Source: Glandiceps talaboti (taxonomy: Eukaryota; Hemichordata; Enteropneusta; Spengelidae). From it: 64,000 nt of DNA. Location of the stretch: the NCBI RefSeq assembly GCF_964340395.1, contig NC_135555.1, positions 15,975,246-16,039,245 of the forward strand. The letters are read 5' to 3'. Below the pieces are notes generated by a model that did not search any database, was not told the DNA's origin, and saw only the letters and a program-made list of their open reading frames with translations. The translations under genes and the position numbers were made by a program. The number at the start of each line of letters is the position of its first letter. Position 1 is the first letter of the stretch. Positions 1 through 30,492 of this stretch are shown here, piece by piece.

Positions 1-39
1 ATTATTATTATTGTTATTATTATTATTATCATCATCACA
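1..39 (+). repeat. ATT/ATC trinucleotide repeat
   Basis: ATT repeated with a GTT interruption, ending in ATC units. Confidence 0.9.
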
Positions 40-451
40 TTTAGGGTTTCAGACACCGGTCCAGTTGACAAAATATTCGCTAGAGAAAACACACACCGAA
101 AAACAGGGATTTAAGCAAATAATCTATTCGTGTAGGGTATATGATATTAGGAAGATTGTAAACAACACACACTTTTTGATATCTGATAGTGAATATTGAG
201 ATACATTTTTAGATGAAAACATTTCAGAGAGTTCGCGGGGGGGGGGAGCGTGCGTATCTATAAATTAACATTTAGTGATATTTCATAATATTTCACTCAA
301 GTACAAAGTTATCAAAACTAAGTAAAGAAATAATCCAGTATGACTAATAGTAATAATCTAATTTCACAAGTCCACGACAACGTGATTAATAAGCTTATTT
401 TGCAGTATATCCGTGAAGCTTAATTTTTAGATCCTCGTGACGTGTTGAAAC

Positions 452-770
452 TAAACAAACTAGAAATGTACATACACGTAAAGAAATTTACATGAAAATA
501 GACATTAAGCGACAACAAATTTGATGGAAATTAACAAACATGGTTGAATTCAACAAATTAGAAATGAACATAAAAGTAGAGAAATTTACATGAAACAGAC
601 ATGGCGAACAAACTAGAAACGATTGAACATTAAAAGCGACAACAATTTTGATGAAAATTAACAAACATGGTTGAATTAAACAAATTATAAATGAATTATA
701 TGTAAAGAAATTTACATGATTGAAATGGACATTAAGCGACAACAAATTTAATGAAAATTAACAAACGTTT
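452..770 (+). repeat. Diverged tandem repeat (period about 100-125 bp)
   Basis: Two and a half units sharing AAGAAATTTACATGA, GACATTAAGCGACAACAA, TTTGATG.AAATTAACAAAC and ATGGTTGAATT..ACAAATTA. Confidence 0.85.
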
Positions 771-2731
771 TAGTAAATTGGTAAGGCGATCAGAATCTGT
801 CAGGATTAAATAATCATAGAAACGATTCCGATATTTCATAATTTTTTACAACTCTGAAATCACACATTCTGGTATCATAAATTGTTATTGTATTTCCAGA
901 GAGAGAGTTAAAAATGAAAGGGGTAAATTCTTGTACAGAAATTCAAATATACCGTTTGGCGGCACATGCAGACAACGGGCTGATAGATCAAAAAAAAAGA
1001 AGAAATAAGTAAAACGCATCATATGGTGGGAGGCAGTGATAATGCGTACGATGAAATATTGGCTGTGGGACGTTGTAATCGTGCAAAGAAATATGGGGTG
1101 GATTCTGACAGATTGGTAGGATATTAGCCATAGATGGTAGATAGTAGGCAGGTTTATGTATTTTGATAAGGACGCAAATTGACATTTGTCTGCAGGGCCT
1201 AGGGGTTAGATGTACACTGTGGCTACCATGATTAATTCGTTACTTTCACAAATTGTCGCAAAGAGTTGCGGCAAACCCGTAATGTTGATAATCTAAGGAG
1301 ATGTCGTCAGCGGAAATGATGCCTCCATCTCTCCTACCTTATCTCGACTGTTCATGTTTGGAGAAACGATATCGTTGATGATAATTTCCCTCCAAAAAGC
1401 ACGATTCATATCTACTGTAATGCTATTTGGAACTCGGAAAATATTTACCTAAAAACAGATGACGCGATCCCCACTCTTTCCGGATTTAGAATGACAGTGT
1501 GTGTGTGTGGGTGAATAAACTGCGCTGACGTTTGAGGTAGACTTAGTTTCGTTAATTTACAAACGATTTCCAGTCGAAGAGTTCTCAAACTAAAAATATG
1601 TGGGTTTTTTTATTTCACTAAAAATGACTGACAACCTCCCTGTAATCGTACAGTCTACGTGTACACTTATAACGAGGTCCATTCAGACGTTTCATTATCA
1701 TTTCGGAGAGGAACTTTCATTTATCCATTGTTCCAAAAAAAAAAGTTCGCGGACCATGAAATCATACGTACATATTAACTAAAAGTGTTTTTCGAAAGTT
1801 GAAGAATTTCGACGGGTAATTTAACAAAACACAAGTTCTAATATACGGCAATGGAATAGAACCACTGATGAACGATAACTATTTCATAAATTTGTAGCTC
1901 TTTGGGGGAAAATTCACTTTGTTTACAGTAAGCGGTTATTTTGGAGGCCTATTCTTGTGTCGCTTTTTGATTTAAAAAAAAAATCCTTTGTCTACAGTGA
2001 GTGGAAAAGAGCGGAACGCTATTTTTAAATTATAAGTCAATATTTCTAATTTTTAATAATTTAATTATTTTTGATGTATATTCTTGTGTCGCCTTTTTAA
2101 AGAAAAAAAAGCGGTGAAAGTATTTTTTACAATTTTTTTCTTCTGTAAGTTGTGAATTGTTGTGTAAATGGCAAATACATGTCTCTGTGTTTGAACATCG
2201 TCAGCGTCACATAAATATATGGCCTATCTGCTGTGACTTGATGTGTCTATGAGACAAGCCAAGGTTGTGGGTTTTAGTTTATTAATACCAGCTTGTCGTT
2301 CAAGGTTTGTTTGCAGTTAATCACGAAGACAATAATCCCAAACAAAGGACACTTAAACATTTAACATAACGCTAAAAATATCACCATATTAAAGACAAGT
2401 ATAAAACGCTACCGCCACTTATCAAAACTATAATTCTTGGAATTTCTGTCACCCTGTTCATTGTCAAAGTAGAGTCAAATTACCCCATCCGAAAAAAAAC
2501 AGCATGATTTTTATCGTTAGTAGCACTACCTTAATTTCAATCGCACTGCATCGAATTGTAAGTTTTGTGAATAAATAGCTCGTGAAATTTACGATTTAAC
2601 GGGACTTTGCGCCCTTTCGACTATTAAGCCGGAAGGCAGTATCACAGGCGAGATAAGGTGGTTGATATTGTTTACAACGCTTACACGGTTTTTTGCCCCC
2701 CCCCCCCTAAGAAAGTGGTTCTGTTACGTAC

Positions 2732-20845
<18,114 letters not shown>

Positions 20846-20899
20846 CGTAAGATTCACTCAATTAGCACGGCTTGTACACTTGGTTCGGTTTGTACAAGT

Positions 20900-20925
20900 T
20901 AACAAAAATATATATATAAGAGCCT
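20900..20925 (-). promoter_or_regulatory. Possible TATA-like element upstream of Tbx20
   Basis: On the minus strand an AT run (CTTATATATATATTTTT) lies about 60-75 bp upstream of the start codon. This is a plausible TATA position only if the 5' UTR is very short. A simple AT run could arise by chance in DNA this AT-rich. Confidence 0.2.
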
Positions 20926-22425
20926 TCAAAGCAACCTCATATGGATAACACGGAAAAAATATTTTTCAAATGCACGTCAAAGGAAATCTCACAGGGTACT
21001 TTAGTTCCAAGGTTGGCTGTATGATTCTGAGCTAGGGTTTACCAATGTCGCCTAGGTAATGAGTCGAAATGAGACAAGACGATTGGTCCAGTATTGGTAG
21101 TACACCGTATAACTGTAGCTTACTGGTCGGAAGTGAAGCGTTTTCTACCTTGCCTATGTTTTGTCTGAAGTCAGTAGGGCAGGCCTAAGTCGCAGGCAGT
21201 GTAAATCTGGTGTAATTGGAGTACAATTAATTTGACGTCCGCTCCTAATCTCTATCAACACATTTCTCGCCCACCAATAGACGACGAGAACGTCATCCAC
21301 CGTTCACTAAATGGCATTAATATTTAATATCCTAGGGGATATTCCTGATTTTCAACACTCTGTCGGTATTTCCTACGTGTTTCCTCCCCTTACAGATTCT
21401 AACTGCCTATCTTCGTTAGTAGCGAAGCAGGAGGGCTCTGCCACGATGCAGTCGAGCATACACAAATGCGATTTTCAAGTACTGTAAAAGTAACTGTTGG
21501 CCTCTATTGACGACCGTAAACGCTGTTATGTAGCTTCCTTTGAGGGGCTTTTGTTCCGTGGTAATTGGCCTTACACTGGCAACCGTCAGAGGACATATCC
21601 TCCATCAACCACTCCGACTGGCTGTTTATAATATTTAATTGATTTGTTTTCCTGTCTGTTTAGCGACCACACATACAAGGGCTGGGCTAACATCTACGAG
21701 GGGGCTGGAAGCGAGAGAGTGACATGTGATTTATTTTAGAAAATTAGGCAGAACGTCAACACCTAGAGAAGCCAGTAATTGTCGTTCAAGATGCTGGCGT
21801 GTCTAGACGGTAAATGAGTGGTGGAGACAGTTGTTTTGCCTTAATGAAGTTGCTGTGTTTAACCCGTCGGTGCACGGGGTACAGGGATCATCGCTGTCAT
21901 CTCTGTTTCTATCTCGTACACTTAACGACGTTCTCTGGTATCACAGACCTAATGTTTTACCATGCTTGGTATCGCTCCTTTAAATCCCAAATACCACACA
22001 CGCACATAACTCACCGGGCTCTCCGGATCGTTATTTCACTCAGCCTTGAGTTACAGCAAATTGAATACAGAATCGCAACAAAAACTTGACACTCTCTCTG
22101 AAAAAGATACGGCCATAAAAATGTCTCTCAATTTGAAACAAAAGAATATTGCTGGGGTATATATTTTTTTCAAGTTGAAACTCACACTATTATCATACAA
22201 TACAATACAACAACACTTTAACGTTCATTAAAATAATTTGACCTATTTTTTTTTAAAAAAACCCAGAAAGGTAAAAGGGTTATATTGAATCGTGGGATTG
22301 GAATTCATATAAAAATAAAACAGCCCTCCTATGATTCATAAGTTTTTATTGATTTTAGTTGCATTACAAGCAAACATGACATGTGTCAATTTAAGAAAAA
22401 ATATATAGTAACATTTCAAAATATC

Positions 22426-22439
22426 TCCGGATATCCGGA
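22426..22439. other. Perfect 14-bp palindrome
   Basis: TCCGGATATCCGGA, self-complementary; unusual in AT-rich surroundings. Confidence 0.9.
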
Positions 22440-23272
22440 TCAAAGTACAGATTCTTATTAGTAAGCTGTGGGTCAAGAATATACATATGGTAGACATTGA
22501 AAAATAAGAGAAATATGAAGGTAATGTATAAAGTGAACGTGATTCAAAGTAAATTAAAAATTTTGTTTTTTCATTTCTCGCGTTACCATGAATCCAAAAC
22601 TCGTAACGCTGTTCCAAAATATGTTTCCATTATTCTTAGTAGGGTCACGCAAATACAAGATCTAAAAAGTTTGCACCTTTTTGGTCCACTTTTTTCTAGG
22701 ATTAGCGTAGCCGATGTTGATTGTGAAAATAACGAAAGTTCGAACGTCACCAGGCGTATTTGTATACACCGTACATTGACCGAACACTGTGACATTGAAT
22801 ACCATGAAAGTGACATTTTTTCACTGAAATGACTCAAAAAACAGCATATAAATATTAAAAACCACAACAACAAATAAATAACTTCAAGAATCGTAATAGT
22901 TATATCATTATTTACTCAAAATAATCTTAAAGCTATTAAATTATTGCCACTAAATGTCACAAGAATAGATAGGATGACTGCCCTACCATTAAAAATACTA
23001 ACATAAACATCGACAAAAACCTTGAGCGCAAATAACTTAAACATGACTGTATTTTTGTACGATTGATCGGATGAAGTGTTATGACAAACAAAAAAGCCAC
23101 TCAAGATTGATATAATCTTTTCCACCATACCGCTTTGATTTTCTTTTTTTGAAAATGAGCCCTCAGCGTTGTGTATGTCTACCAATTCAGGACCATTCAG
23201 ATGAATATGAGATATGTGAAACCCAGATCATCGCGAGTTTCAGTGTATATAGGCGCTCGGTCAAACGGGAAG

Positions 23273-23274
<2 letters not shown>

Positions 23275-23339
<65 letters not shown>
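23275..23339 (+). repeat. CA microsatellite
   Basis: About 32 CA units. Confidence 0.98.
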
Positions 23340-23341
<2 letters not shown>

Positions 23342-24599
23342 TGAACTGAATGGCGGCCTCTTCTCAATTAGCCAGAATCGGTTAAATACATTGTAAATTA
23401 CATAGATAGCGTGCTGCAGTTTTATGGAGTCCTAATCCTCCGAAATGCGATGAGCCCAATACAATGTTTGAACAAAACTGATTAATTTGCAGGCTCGATT
23501 CCTCTGAGGTGCATGTTTCTCTAGCCCCAGCTAGGATTTTAGCATCCAAATCTACCTTAACAGTATATAATTGTCTAACTTACATTAAGGGAAATCAATT
23601 CAGCGGCTTCGACTTTGGAAGACTATATGGCGATGAAATAGAAACATATGTGGAATTTCGATCCCCGTTGGTAGCTTTAGATTGAAGTGTATTTTTTTCC
23701 CTGCAAGAAGACTAGACATCTGAACTAGCTAGACACACAGTGTGTATATAAAAACGGATCCGCTGTAGTTTCGTACTGGGAGCAAACGTGAAGTAATAAC
23801 TAGTTTAATTCTATCGAGTCAATTAAGGGAAGGAGTGCATGTGGGCTGCACCTGATACATAACCTGCAATGTGACATAATTTGGAAAATTAAAGTTTTCA
23901 ACACAAATTACTTTCAATAAATATGATTTGCTGCTATAGAGCAAGGAAAATTACCTTTACAGGCAGGAGTATTTTATTTCTAATTGGCTTGCCGTGGTGT
24001 TTCGTTTGCCTGATTTGATTTAAGGGTAAAATCTCAGTTAATTGTGACAGCACAAAAAATGACGCCTGCCTATACAAGATAAACAGCACATTACATTTTG
24101 TTAGGGTACATGTAAGTGATTTCGCCTCATTTAGCCCAACAAAACGTTGACAAATGTACCAAAAATTACTTAACAATTGCACACTTGGCGGCCATCCGAC
24201 TACTTTCAATCTTTTTTCCTTCACTGATTCTACTGCCGACACGTCGATCAACAAATCGGCTCGAGCTTTCGTCCTGTCAAATTATTGAGAATTAGATATT
24301 TTAAAGACGACACGTCCGCGTCAATACGTTGCGACATTGAATGTTACTTAGTCTGTGACTGGAAATGTGTTTCTCTTCAACAACCATTGCTTATTTCACT
24401 TTTATTTCCAACATTCAGCTACTATTCGTCACTAGAATTTCTTTTCTCGAGAGCGTTTTACCCAATGATTTTTTTTTTTTTTTTTTTACAAAGAAAGCAT
24501 GCATGAAGTTATTTATATTTATTTTCAATGTTCAATTTTATTTGTTTTATAGTTTTAATTTTATTGTTTATACATCTTCTTATTTTACTGGAGTTTATT

Positions 24600-24920
24600 T
24601 GGCGTTATTTGATGTCAACACTGAAATTTGCAGTGTAACTCGATTTGCATGTTTTATTTACATGGGTAGTTTTTTTTTATATATATCTCACGAAAATATC
24701 GAAAATTATTGCAAATAAAAGGTTATTGAAACTCAAAATATATTATCACCATGGTCAGACTTGAGACAAATGAACATTTAACAATGAAAAGCGACAAATG
24801 AAATTCGCCTTATATTTGCATGTTCTATTTCACATAGACGTTGTTTTCATATCCCAGGAGAATATATAGAATTATTGCAAATGAAGGTACATTAGAAGTC
24901 GAACTGTATAAACGGTCAAA
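24600..24920 (+). repeat. Diverged two-copy repeat (offset about 171 bp)
   Basis: TTTGCATGTTTTATTTACATGGG with AAAATTATTGCAAATAAAAGG near 24647-24722 recurs as GCATGTTCTATTTCACATAG with GAATTATTGCAAATGAAGG near 24818-24890. Confidence 0.65.
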
Positions 24921-26914
24921 GTTGTGAAAATGATCGTTTTATCAACACAATAGTATCGTTCGAGTGTTATGGTATTATTGTACAGTCGCCCCGAGGAGTT
25001 CATGTTGTGGCTGGCGTATTGACATCATTCTGCATACATTAACAACGTTTTGAAGAACAAATTACCTACTAATTATGATGGATCAAAGAAACCCTTGAGA
25101 AATCTGCAGGGCAAGAATTGACTTGGGCTAGAAATTAACGAGATCGGTCGACACAATTTATGTTCAGTGGAAATCAAATAATTTGACAAAATTTAACCTA
25201 GTTGATGACCACATAAATAAAGCGATAACTAAACGTTTCACCATATTTAAAACAATTAGGATTAATTCATAGCTGTGCGCTGTAAGAATACTAGATTGCA
25301 CTGATGAGTAACGATGGTGGGACATTTGGCGCCAAAATAAAGGCAGACGACACTTGAATGCCCAAATCAGCACCTTCAACATTGAAAGGGGATTTTCCGT
25401 TTTCCCAAAGTAATCATTGGGACCCAGGGTATCTCGCTGGTCCAAATTTGAAAGCGGCTTACATGTACAACGATAATTGCCTTTACCGCTGGGAACTACA
25501 CGACTGGGAAATTTGGAGGCAATTTTTTGCGATCGTTTCCGCCACCATACTTCTTAATTAAGTGATTTGTGAATAGACATTTTCAATTGTCTTGGGTCAT
25601 GTAAAGACTCGGTGACAAGAATTGTATATATTTGCAACTTTATTTGACACGAATACTACTTAATTCTATAAAATATGTGTCCACTTTTTAATATGTTGCC
25701 AGTCCCTAGGTGAGCATTCTATTCAGACATTTTGAATATTCATCGGTTACACAGACAACGGTAGACGTATATTTGTCTGTATCCGCTTCACAATTTAAAC
25801 TCGGCGATCCGCATGGCTAGTCTTACTATTACACTGCCAATTTTGACCGCATATCACTGATATTATAAATAACACATTTTAGTAACTGAAATTATTTATA
25901 TTTTGTTCCCATGTGTTGTCGCAATATTCATCTACAGTTGCTACATTCATCATTGTATATTTTTACAATATATAAAATATTGCATCAAGGTGTTTTAAAT
26001 ACAACCTGTTTGTCTAGGTTCGAGTTCTTTTAATTCTATATTTAAAGGATCTCTTCTGATGGATTATTTATACTTTTTCTGCATTCTTATTGTTTACGAC
26101 GGTTGAAACTTTATGAGTAGCGACAAAATCGAGTGCTAATATTTACAAACTAAAGTGTTATTTTGACAGTAAAGATAACACCAAATGTAGTCTCTGGAAG
26201 ATATAGATATCGTGTATAGATTCTCACAACTTGTATCTCTGGCTCTCTTTTTGTCTACGTAAATTCTGAGGTATATTTCAATGTGTTGTGTTTACCCAGG
26301 TTTGGTTTACAAATCACTTCCGGTACGTACAATAACAAACTTTTCACACATTTTGCAGCAACTTTGCAATTTACTGGGTTACAAATATGGACCTAACCCA
26401 TGATATTCAACATTGTTTTTTTATCAAATAGGAAAAACAGAGTGAAGTTGTCTTGCTAATTAAAAATCCAAGATAAATACCACTTTCTCATCCGTATGGC
26501 CACTTTAAACAAATATTGTGATATATCTCAGTGGGTTTAGTTCTATGTTTCCTGTGCAGCTTCTTAAAACATATGACATATAGATATGAGAATAGTAGGC
26601 ACTCCAAAGACAGTTTTATTACACAAAATACTGATAAAAACAGCAATATGAGACTGGAGAGAATATTTTATGAATTTCAAATCTTTAGATATAATGACTT
26701 AAACAGTTGTAGGAACACTCACATAAATCTTAGAAACGTGACGAGAAGAAGAAAAGACGATGAAAATTTTTTTATAGTCAAAAATAAATAAAACATAACA
26801 AATAATGAAAAAGGCGGCAAATTAGGAACTGATGCTAAATCGATAAACAGGGTGACACATTCGTAGGTATATATTATTACTGCATGTGTCAAGTATTTAG
26901 GTTACATTTAAAAA

Positions 26915-27260
26915 AAATGTTTAGAATCCCCTTTCTGAAAATTCCACATCAAGTTTCTTTATTTTCAAAGTTGTGGAAAATTCATGAGTTATACTGAATC
27001 TATATCGCGCAAAGTAGAAAGAATCGATGCTGCCAAATATGGGATGAAAAGTTTAGAAAGTGCTGTCCACCCCTTCCCGACAATTTCACATCAATTTCCC
27101 TATTCTTAAATTTTAGGCAAAATTCAATCAGAGAATGTATTATCTCAAACACGGGGAAGCATCTATGTTGCCAATCTAGTAGGCTAGAAAAGTTTAGAAA
27201 GAGCAAGCCATGTTCAGAATCCTTCCCTGAAAATTTTGAGTTATTTTTAAATAATATTGT
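26915..27260 (+). repeat. Diverged tandem repeat (period about 130-150 bp)
   Basis: Three units marked by TTTAGAA...CCTTYCTGAAAATTTCACATCAA near 26920, 27051 and 27199; GATGCTGCCAA / TATGTTGCCAA also recur. Confidence 0.75.
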
Positions 27261-28300
27261 GAAGAAAAAGTCAGGCAATGAGAATGCACAAGGCAAACCG
27301 TATAGAGTATGATGTTGCATGCTCAGTCGAGTCTTGAAAGTGCAGTAGTGTCATGTAGACAGTGGACACACTATATTAATTAAAATAAGACAGCATAGAG
27401 TAGATTGTATATATAACATACAGTGACTTTAAGTCTGGCCCCCATATTATTTCAAAGACACTTTAAACAGTGTCTACTGTGGCCAGGGCGCCGTATAAAT
27501 TGGTCGTTCATAATTTTGTGATGGACTTTCAATAAATCAGGACGATCAACATACATGATCCAAATTGATTTGGGAGACCCTGAATAGCCTGTCTGTATGT
27601 TCTACACTAACCAAATCACTCCAGTGACGATATTTTGGTATCGTATGCTGACATTATGCCATTAATCAAACTACCATGCTTGGACAATATCTCTTTTGCA
27701 GACTTGCTCTACTGACAACTGCAATTGTCCACTGTGAGCTGTATGTTTTATAAGTAACCCCTAAGGAGGTAAAATGACCCAGCCGTGAGATGAAATAATA
27801 CATTAATAAAAACTTAAAGTCGCCTACAAACACTAATTACTAGGGTGACGCTAATAACGGTCATATTTTTTTTGTTTTTCGTTTAAAAGCGTTTCTATAA
27901 TTGTTTTGACTTGAATTTGTTGGCATATTTACAGAATTTCTTATTCGTGTTCCAATTGTCGTCATTCCAATTTGTATCTTGAAATATGATTTATTAACAA
28001 AATTTATTGAACAAGAGAGAGACAAATATCTACGACTTCAGTTTGGTGCCATGTTGACAGAGTACGTACAAGTACTCGTCAGTCTCTTGTGTTCGAATTG
28101 CCATCCCAACTTTATCTTGTAATACATATTTCATTGTTATAATAAATGTATTGGGCTAGGTGTAGGAATATTCAAGATTCATGCGAATAAAGATACATCC
28201 CCTCAATAAAGAACAAAACAAAACAAACATGACTAACAAAAGTCAAAAGGATTGAGAAAAAACAACCAATGTACAACAATAACATAGATTAAAAAATCGA
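27261..28300. other. Intergenic, nothing recognised
   Basis: AT-rich unique-looking sequence with no coding or repeat signal. Confidence 0.5.
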
Positions 28301-28317
28301 TTGTTATCCCGTCTTTC

Positions 28318-28530
28318 ATTCAGTCTTTCTTTCATTCATTCATTCACTCCCTCCCTCCCTCATTCCCTCACTCACCCACCCATCCATCCGACCAACCACT
28401 CACACGCTCGCCCGCCCGCCCGCCCCACCCACCCACCCACGCACTCACTCACTCACTCACTCACTCACTCACTCACTCACTCACTCACTCACTCACTCAC
28501 TCACTCACTCACTCACTCACTCACTCACTT
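28318..28530 (+). repeat. CATT/CCCT/CACT tetranucleotide array
   Basis: Starts with TTTCATTCATTC, passes through CCTCC and CCCACC blocks, ends in about 23 CACT units. Confidence 0.97.
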
Positions 28531-29712
28531 ATAATGATACGAGTGAAGTGTGTTGTCCCCAGCATTATATTTCAAAGGGGCGACCGAGAAATGCTATCGG
28601 GGGAAAAAAAGCCAAAGATGACGTTGAATTGACGTACATGTATTAGGTATCGTTTAGGATTCAATTTGAGTCTGTTGCGAGTATCAAATGCACTTTAAAA
28701 TGTGTTTATTCATTTTGTGTTTCTTAAGTTCACTAAATCTTCCCCCGTGGCTTCTGGAATATCTATTTAGTTTCGAATAAGTTGTCACTGTGTTACCTTG
28801 GTGACAATGGACGACCATTTAATAGTGTTCCTTTAGTTTGCTTACCATCCACACACACCATCGACCATTCACATTCAGAATTAGCGCCACGATGCAAGAT
28901 TACAAACTTTGCCAGAAAGCATTTAAAAAAAATAAAAACATTGGATGAACGTCTAGACCAGACCACTGTATGTTTAGCTGAAATTGTAATTTTAAAGTTG
29001 AGTTCTTCATACTGACTGCTTGTAGTATGCGCGCAAAAGAGATTATGTTTCAAGTGTTTGAACTTTTTATCCCTCCCCCCCCATTCCCAAAAAAGAAAAA
29101 AAAACATTCGATCAAACTAAATGTCATGAAACACTGTGGTAACAGTAATTTTTATAGACGCCAAGATGATGTTTACCGTGGCTCTATCTAAAAGGGGCTC
29201 TGTCCATTTTTGTTTTTGACAGTGTCAATTGACTGGTGCAGTTCTTGATATTGTGACAACCAGTTTGCCAGGAAATATTTATGAAAGCAAGTGTAACTGT
29301 TTTAAAAGTTTTTTTTTTAAATTGAAGCTTGTTTACTACGTTATACACATCTCAAAGCACGTGACACTGTGCTGGGTATAACTGTATGAATTATGAAGTT
29401 ACGAATTGTGATGTTACGGATTATGATAATAATGTCAAATAGACTTTTTGGGAGTTGAGAAAGAGGGAGAGAGGTTAAAATCACCAAGAACTCTTTAATG
29501 TGTGGGTCCACTCACACCTTAACCTGTGTGTCTCTCGGGACTTTTAATAGCTTCCGTATGTGCCCACTCGGAAATGTAGGCAAATGCATCCCCCAAATGG
29601 GTTGACGAAGGGCGGAGACAGGGCGGTCAGATGGGCGTTTACGATATGGAATGGGGATTTCTTCACCATGACACCTCACCAATTACGGAAATGGGTGGTC
29701 TTTTATCTAATC
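28531..29712. other. Intergenic, nothing recognised
   Basis: No gene or clear repeat. Two overlapping open frames on opposite strands near 28.8-29.1 kb lack any family signature. Confidence 0.5.
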
Positions 29713-29746
29713 AAATCAAGTCAAGTCAAGTCAAGTCAAGTCAAGT
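29713..29746 (+). repeat. TCAAG pentanucleotide repeat
   Basis: About seven TCAAG units. Confidence 0.95.
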
Positions 29747-29946
29747 CTATTCTATGTGTTCTTACCTCACACATTGAAGAAATCTGTATCATAAACTCCA
29801 TTTTAAAGCAACATACAAGAATATAGTACCTTTCCTGTCGGATGGACACCAAGATGAAATTATGTATTTCGGATTAAAAAACACCCAGCTAGTTTGTTTG
29901 TGATGTAGACGATGTTTCAATGAAACTGTAGAGTTAACCTCTGGGT

Positions 29947-29999
29947 GTAGTGTAGTGTAGTGTAGTGTAGTGTAGTGTAGTGTAGTGTAGTGTAGTGTA
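29947..29999 (+). repeat. GTGTA pentanucleotide repeat
   Basis: About eleven GTGTA units; not a telomeric motif. Confidence 0.95.
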
Positions 30000-30213
30000 T
30001 GATTATCTGTCGATTTTCAGTACTTCCCATTTTATCAAAATATAGTACAGTAACTAAAAACTTTGTGAACTTTCAAAGTAGTAAAACATATATATTGCGT
30101 TGGTTGTATAACAATACCAGTGCTGATGCCAATCAAACCTGCTATAGTATTTAAATGTATTCTTGATGAATTAAATGAATACAGTGGTACTTCACTTCCG
30201 AACAAACTTGTAC

Positions 30214-30439
30214 TTGTATGTATGTATGTATGTATGTATGTATGTATGTATGTATGTATGTATGTATGTATGTATGTATGTATGTATGTATGTATGTATG
30301 TATGTATGTATGTATGTATGTATGTATGTATATGTGTGTGTGTGTATGTATGTATGTATGTATGTATGTATGTATGTATGTATGTATGTATGTATGTATG
30401 TATGTATGTATGTATGTATGTATGTGTATGTGTGTGTGT

Positions 30440-30483
<44 letters not shown>

Positions 30484-30492
30484 CTGTCTGTA
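30214..30492 (+). repeat. TGTA/GT/CTGT compound microsatellite
   Basis: Two TGTA blocks separated by a GT block near 30331-30345, then GT/GCGT and CTGT. Confidence 0.98.

Larger units (their letters stand above)
1..2731 (-). other. Tbx20 intron 4, partial (contents)
   Basis: Sequence downstream of exon 4 on the minus strand. It starts with a GTACGT donor at 2731. Contents are an ATT/ATC repeat at 1-39, a diverged tandem repeat at 452-770 and otherwise unstructured AT-rich DNA. No T-box C-terminal exon could be recognised. Confidence 0.8.
20846..26914. other. Intergenic DNA upstream of Tbx20
   Basis: No gene recognised. Open frames up to 111 codons have no recognisable motifs. Contains a CA tract (23275-23339) and a diverged two-copy repeat at about 24600-24920. 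The proximal part (20.9-21.8 kb) is non-repetitive and would be the natural place for the Tbx20 promoter. Confidence 0.6.

Noticed and set aside
22497-22832. 111-codon open frame in intergenic DNA
   Set aside because: No motif, opposite-strand frame of similar length overlaps, and length is within chance for the window.
26017-26027. tRNA B-box-like GGTTCGAGTTC
   Set aside because: No A box, acceptor stem or cloverleaf could be drawn around it.
28301-28534. Ser-Leu-Thr-His repeat frame
   Set aside because: CACT microsatellite translation.
29947-29999. Possible interstitial telomere repeat
   Set aside because: The unit is GTGTA, not TTAGGG or another known telomere motif.
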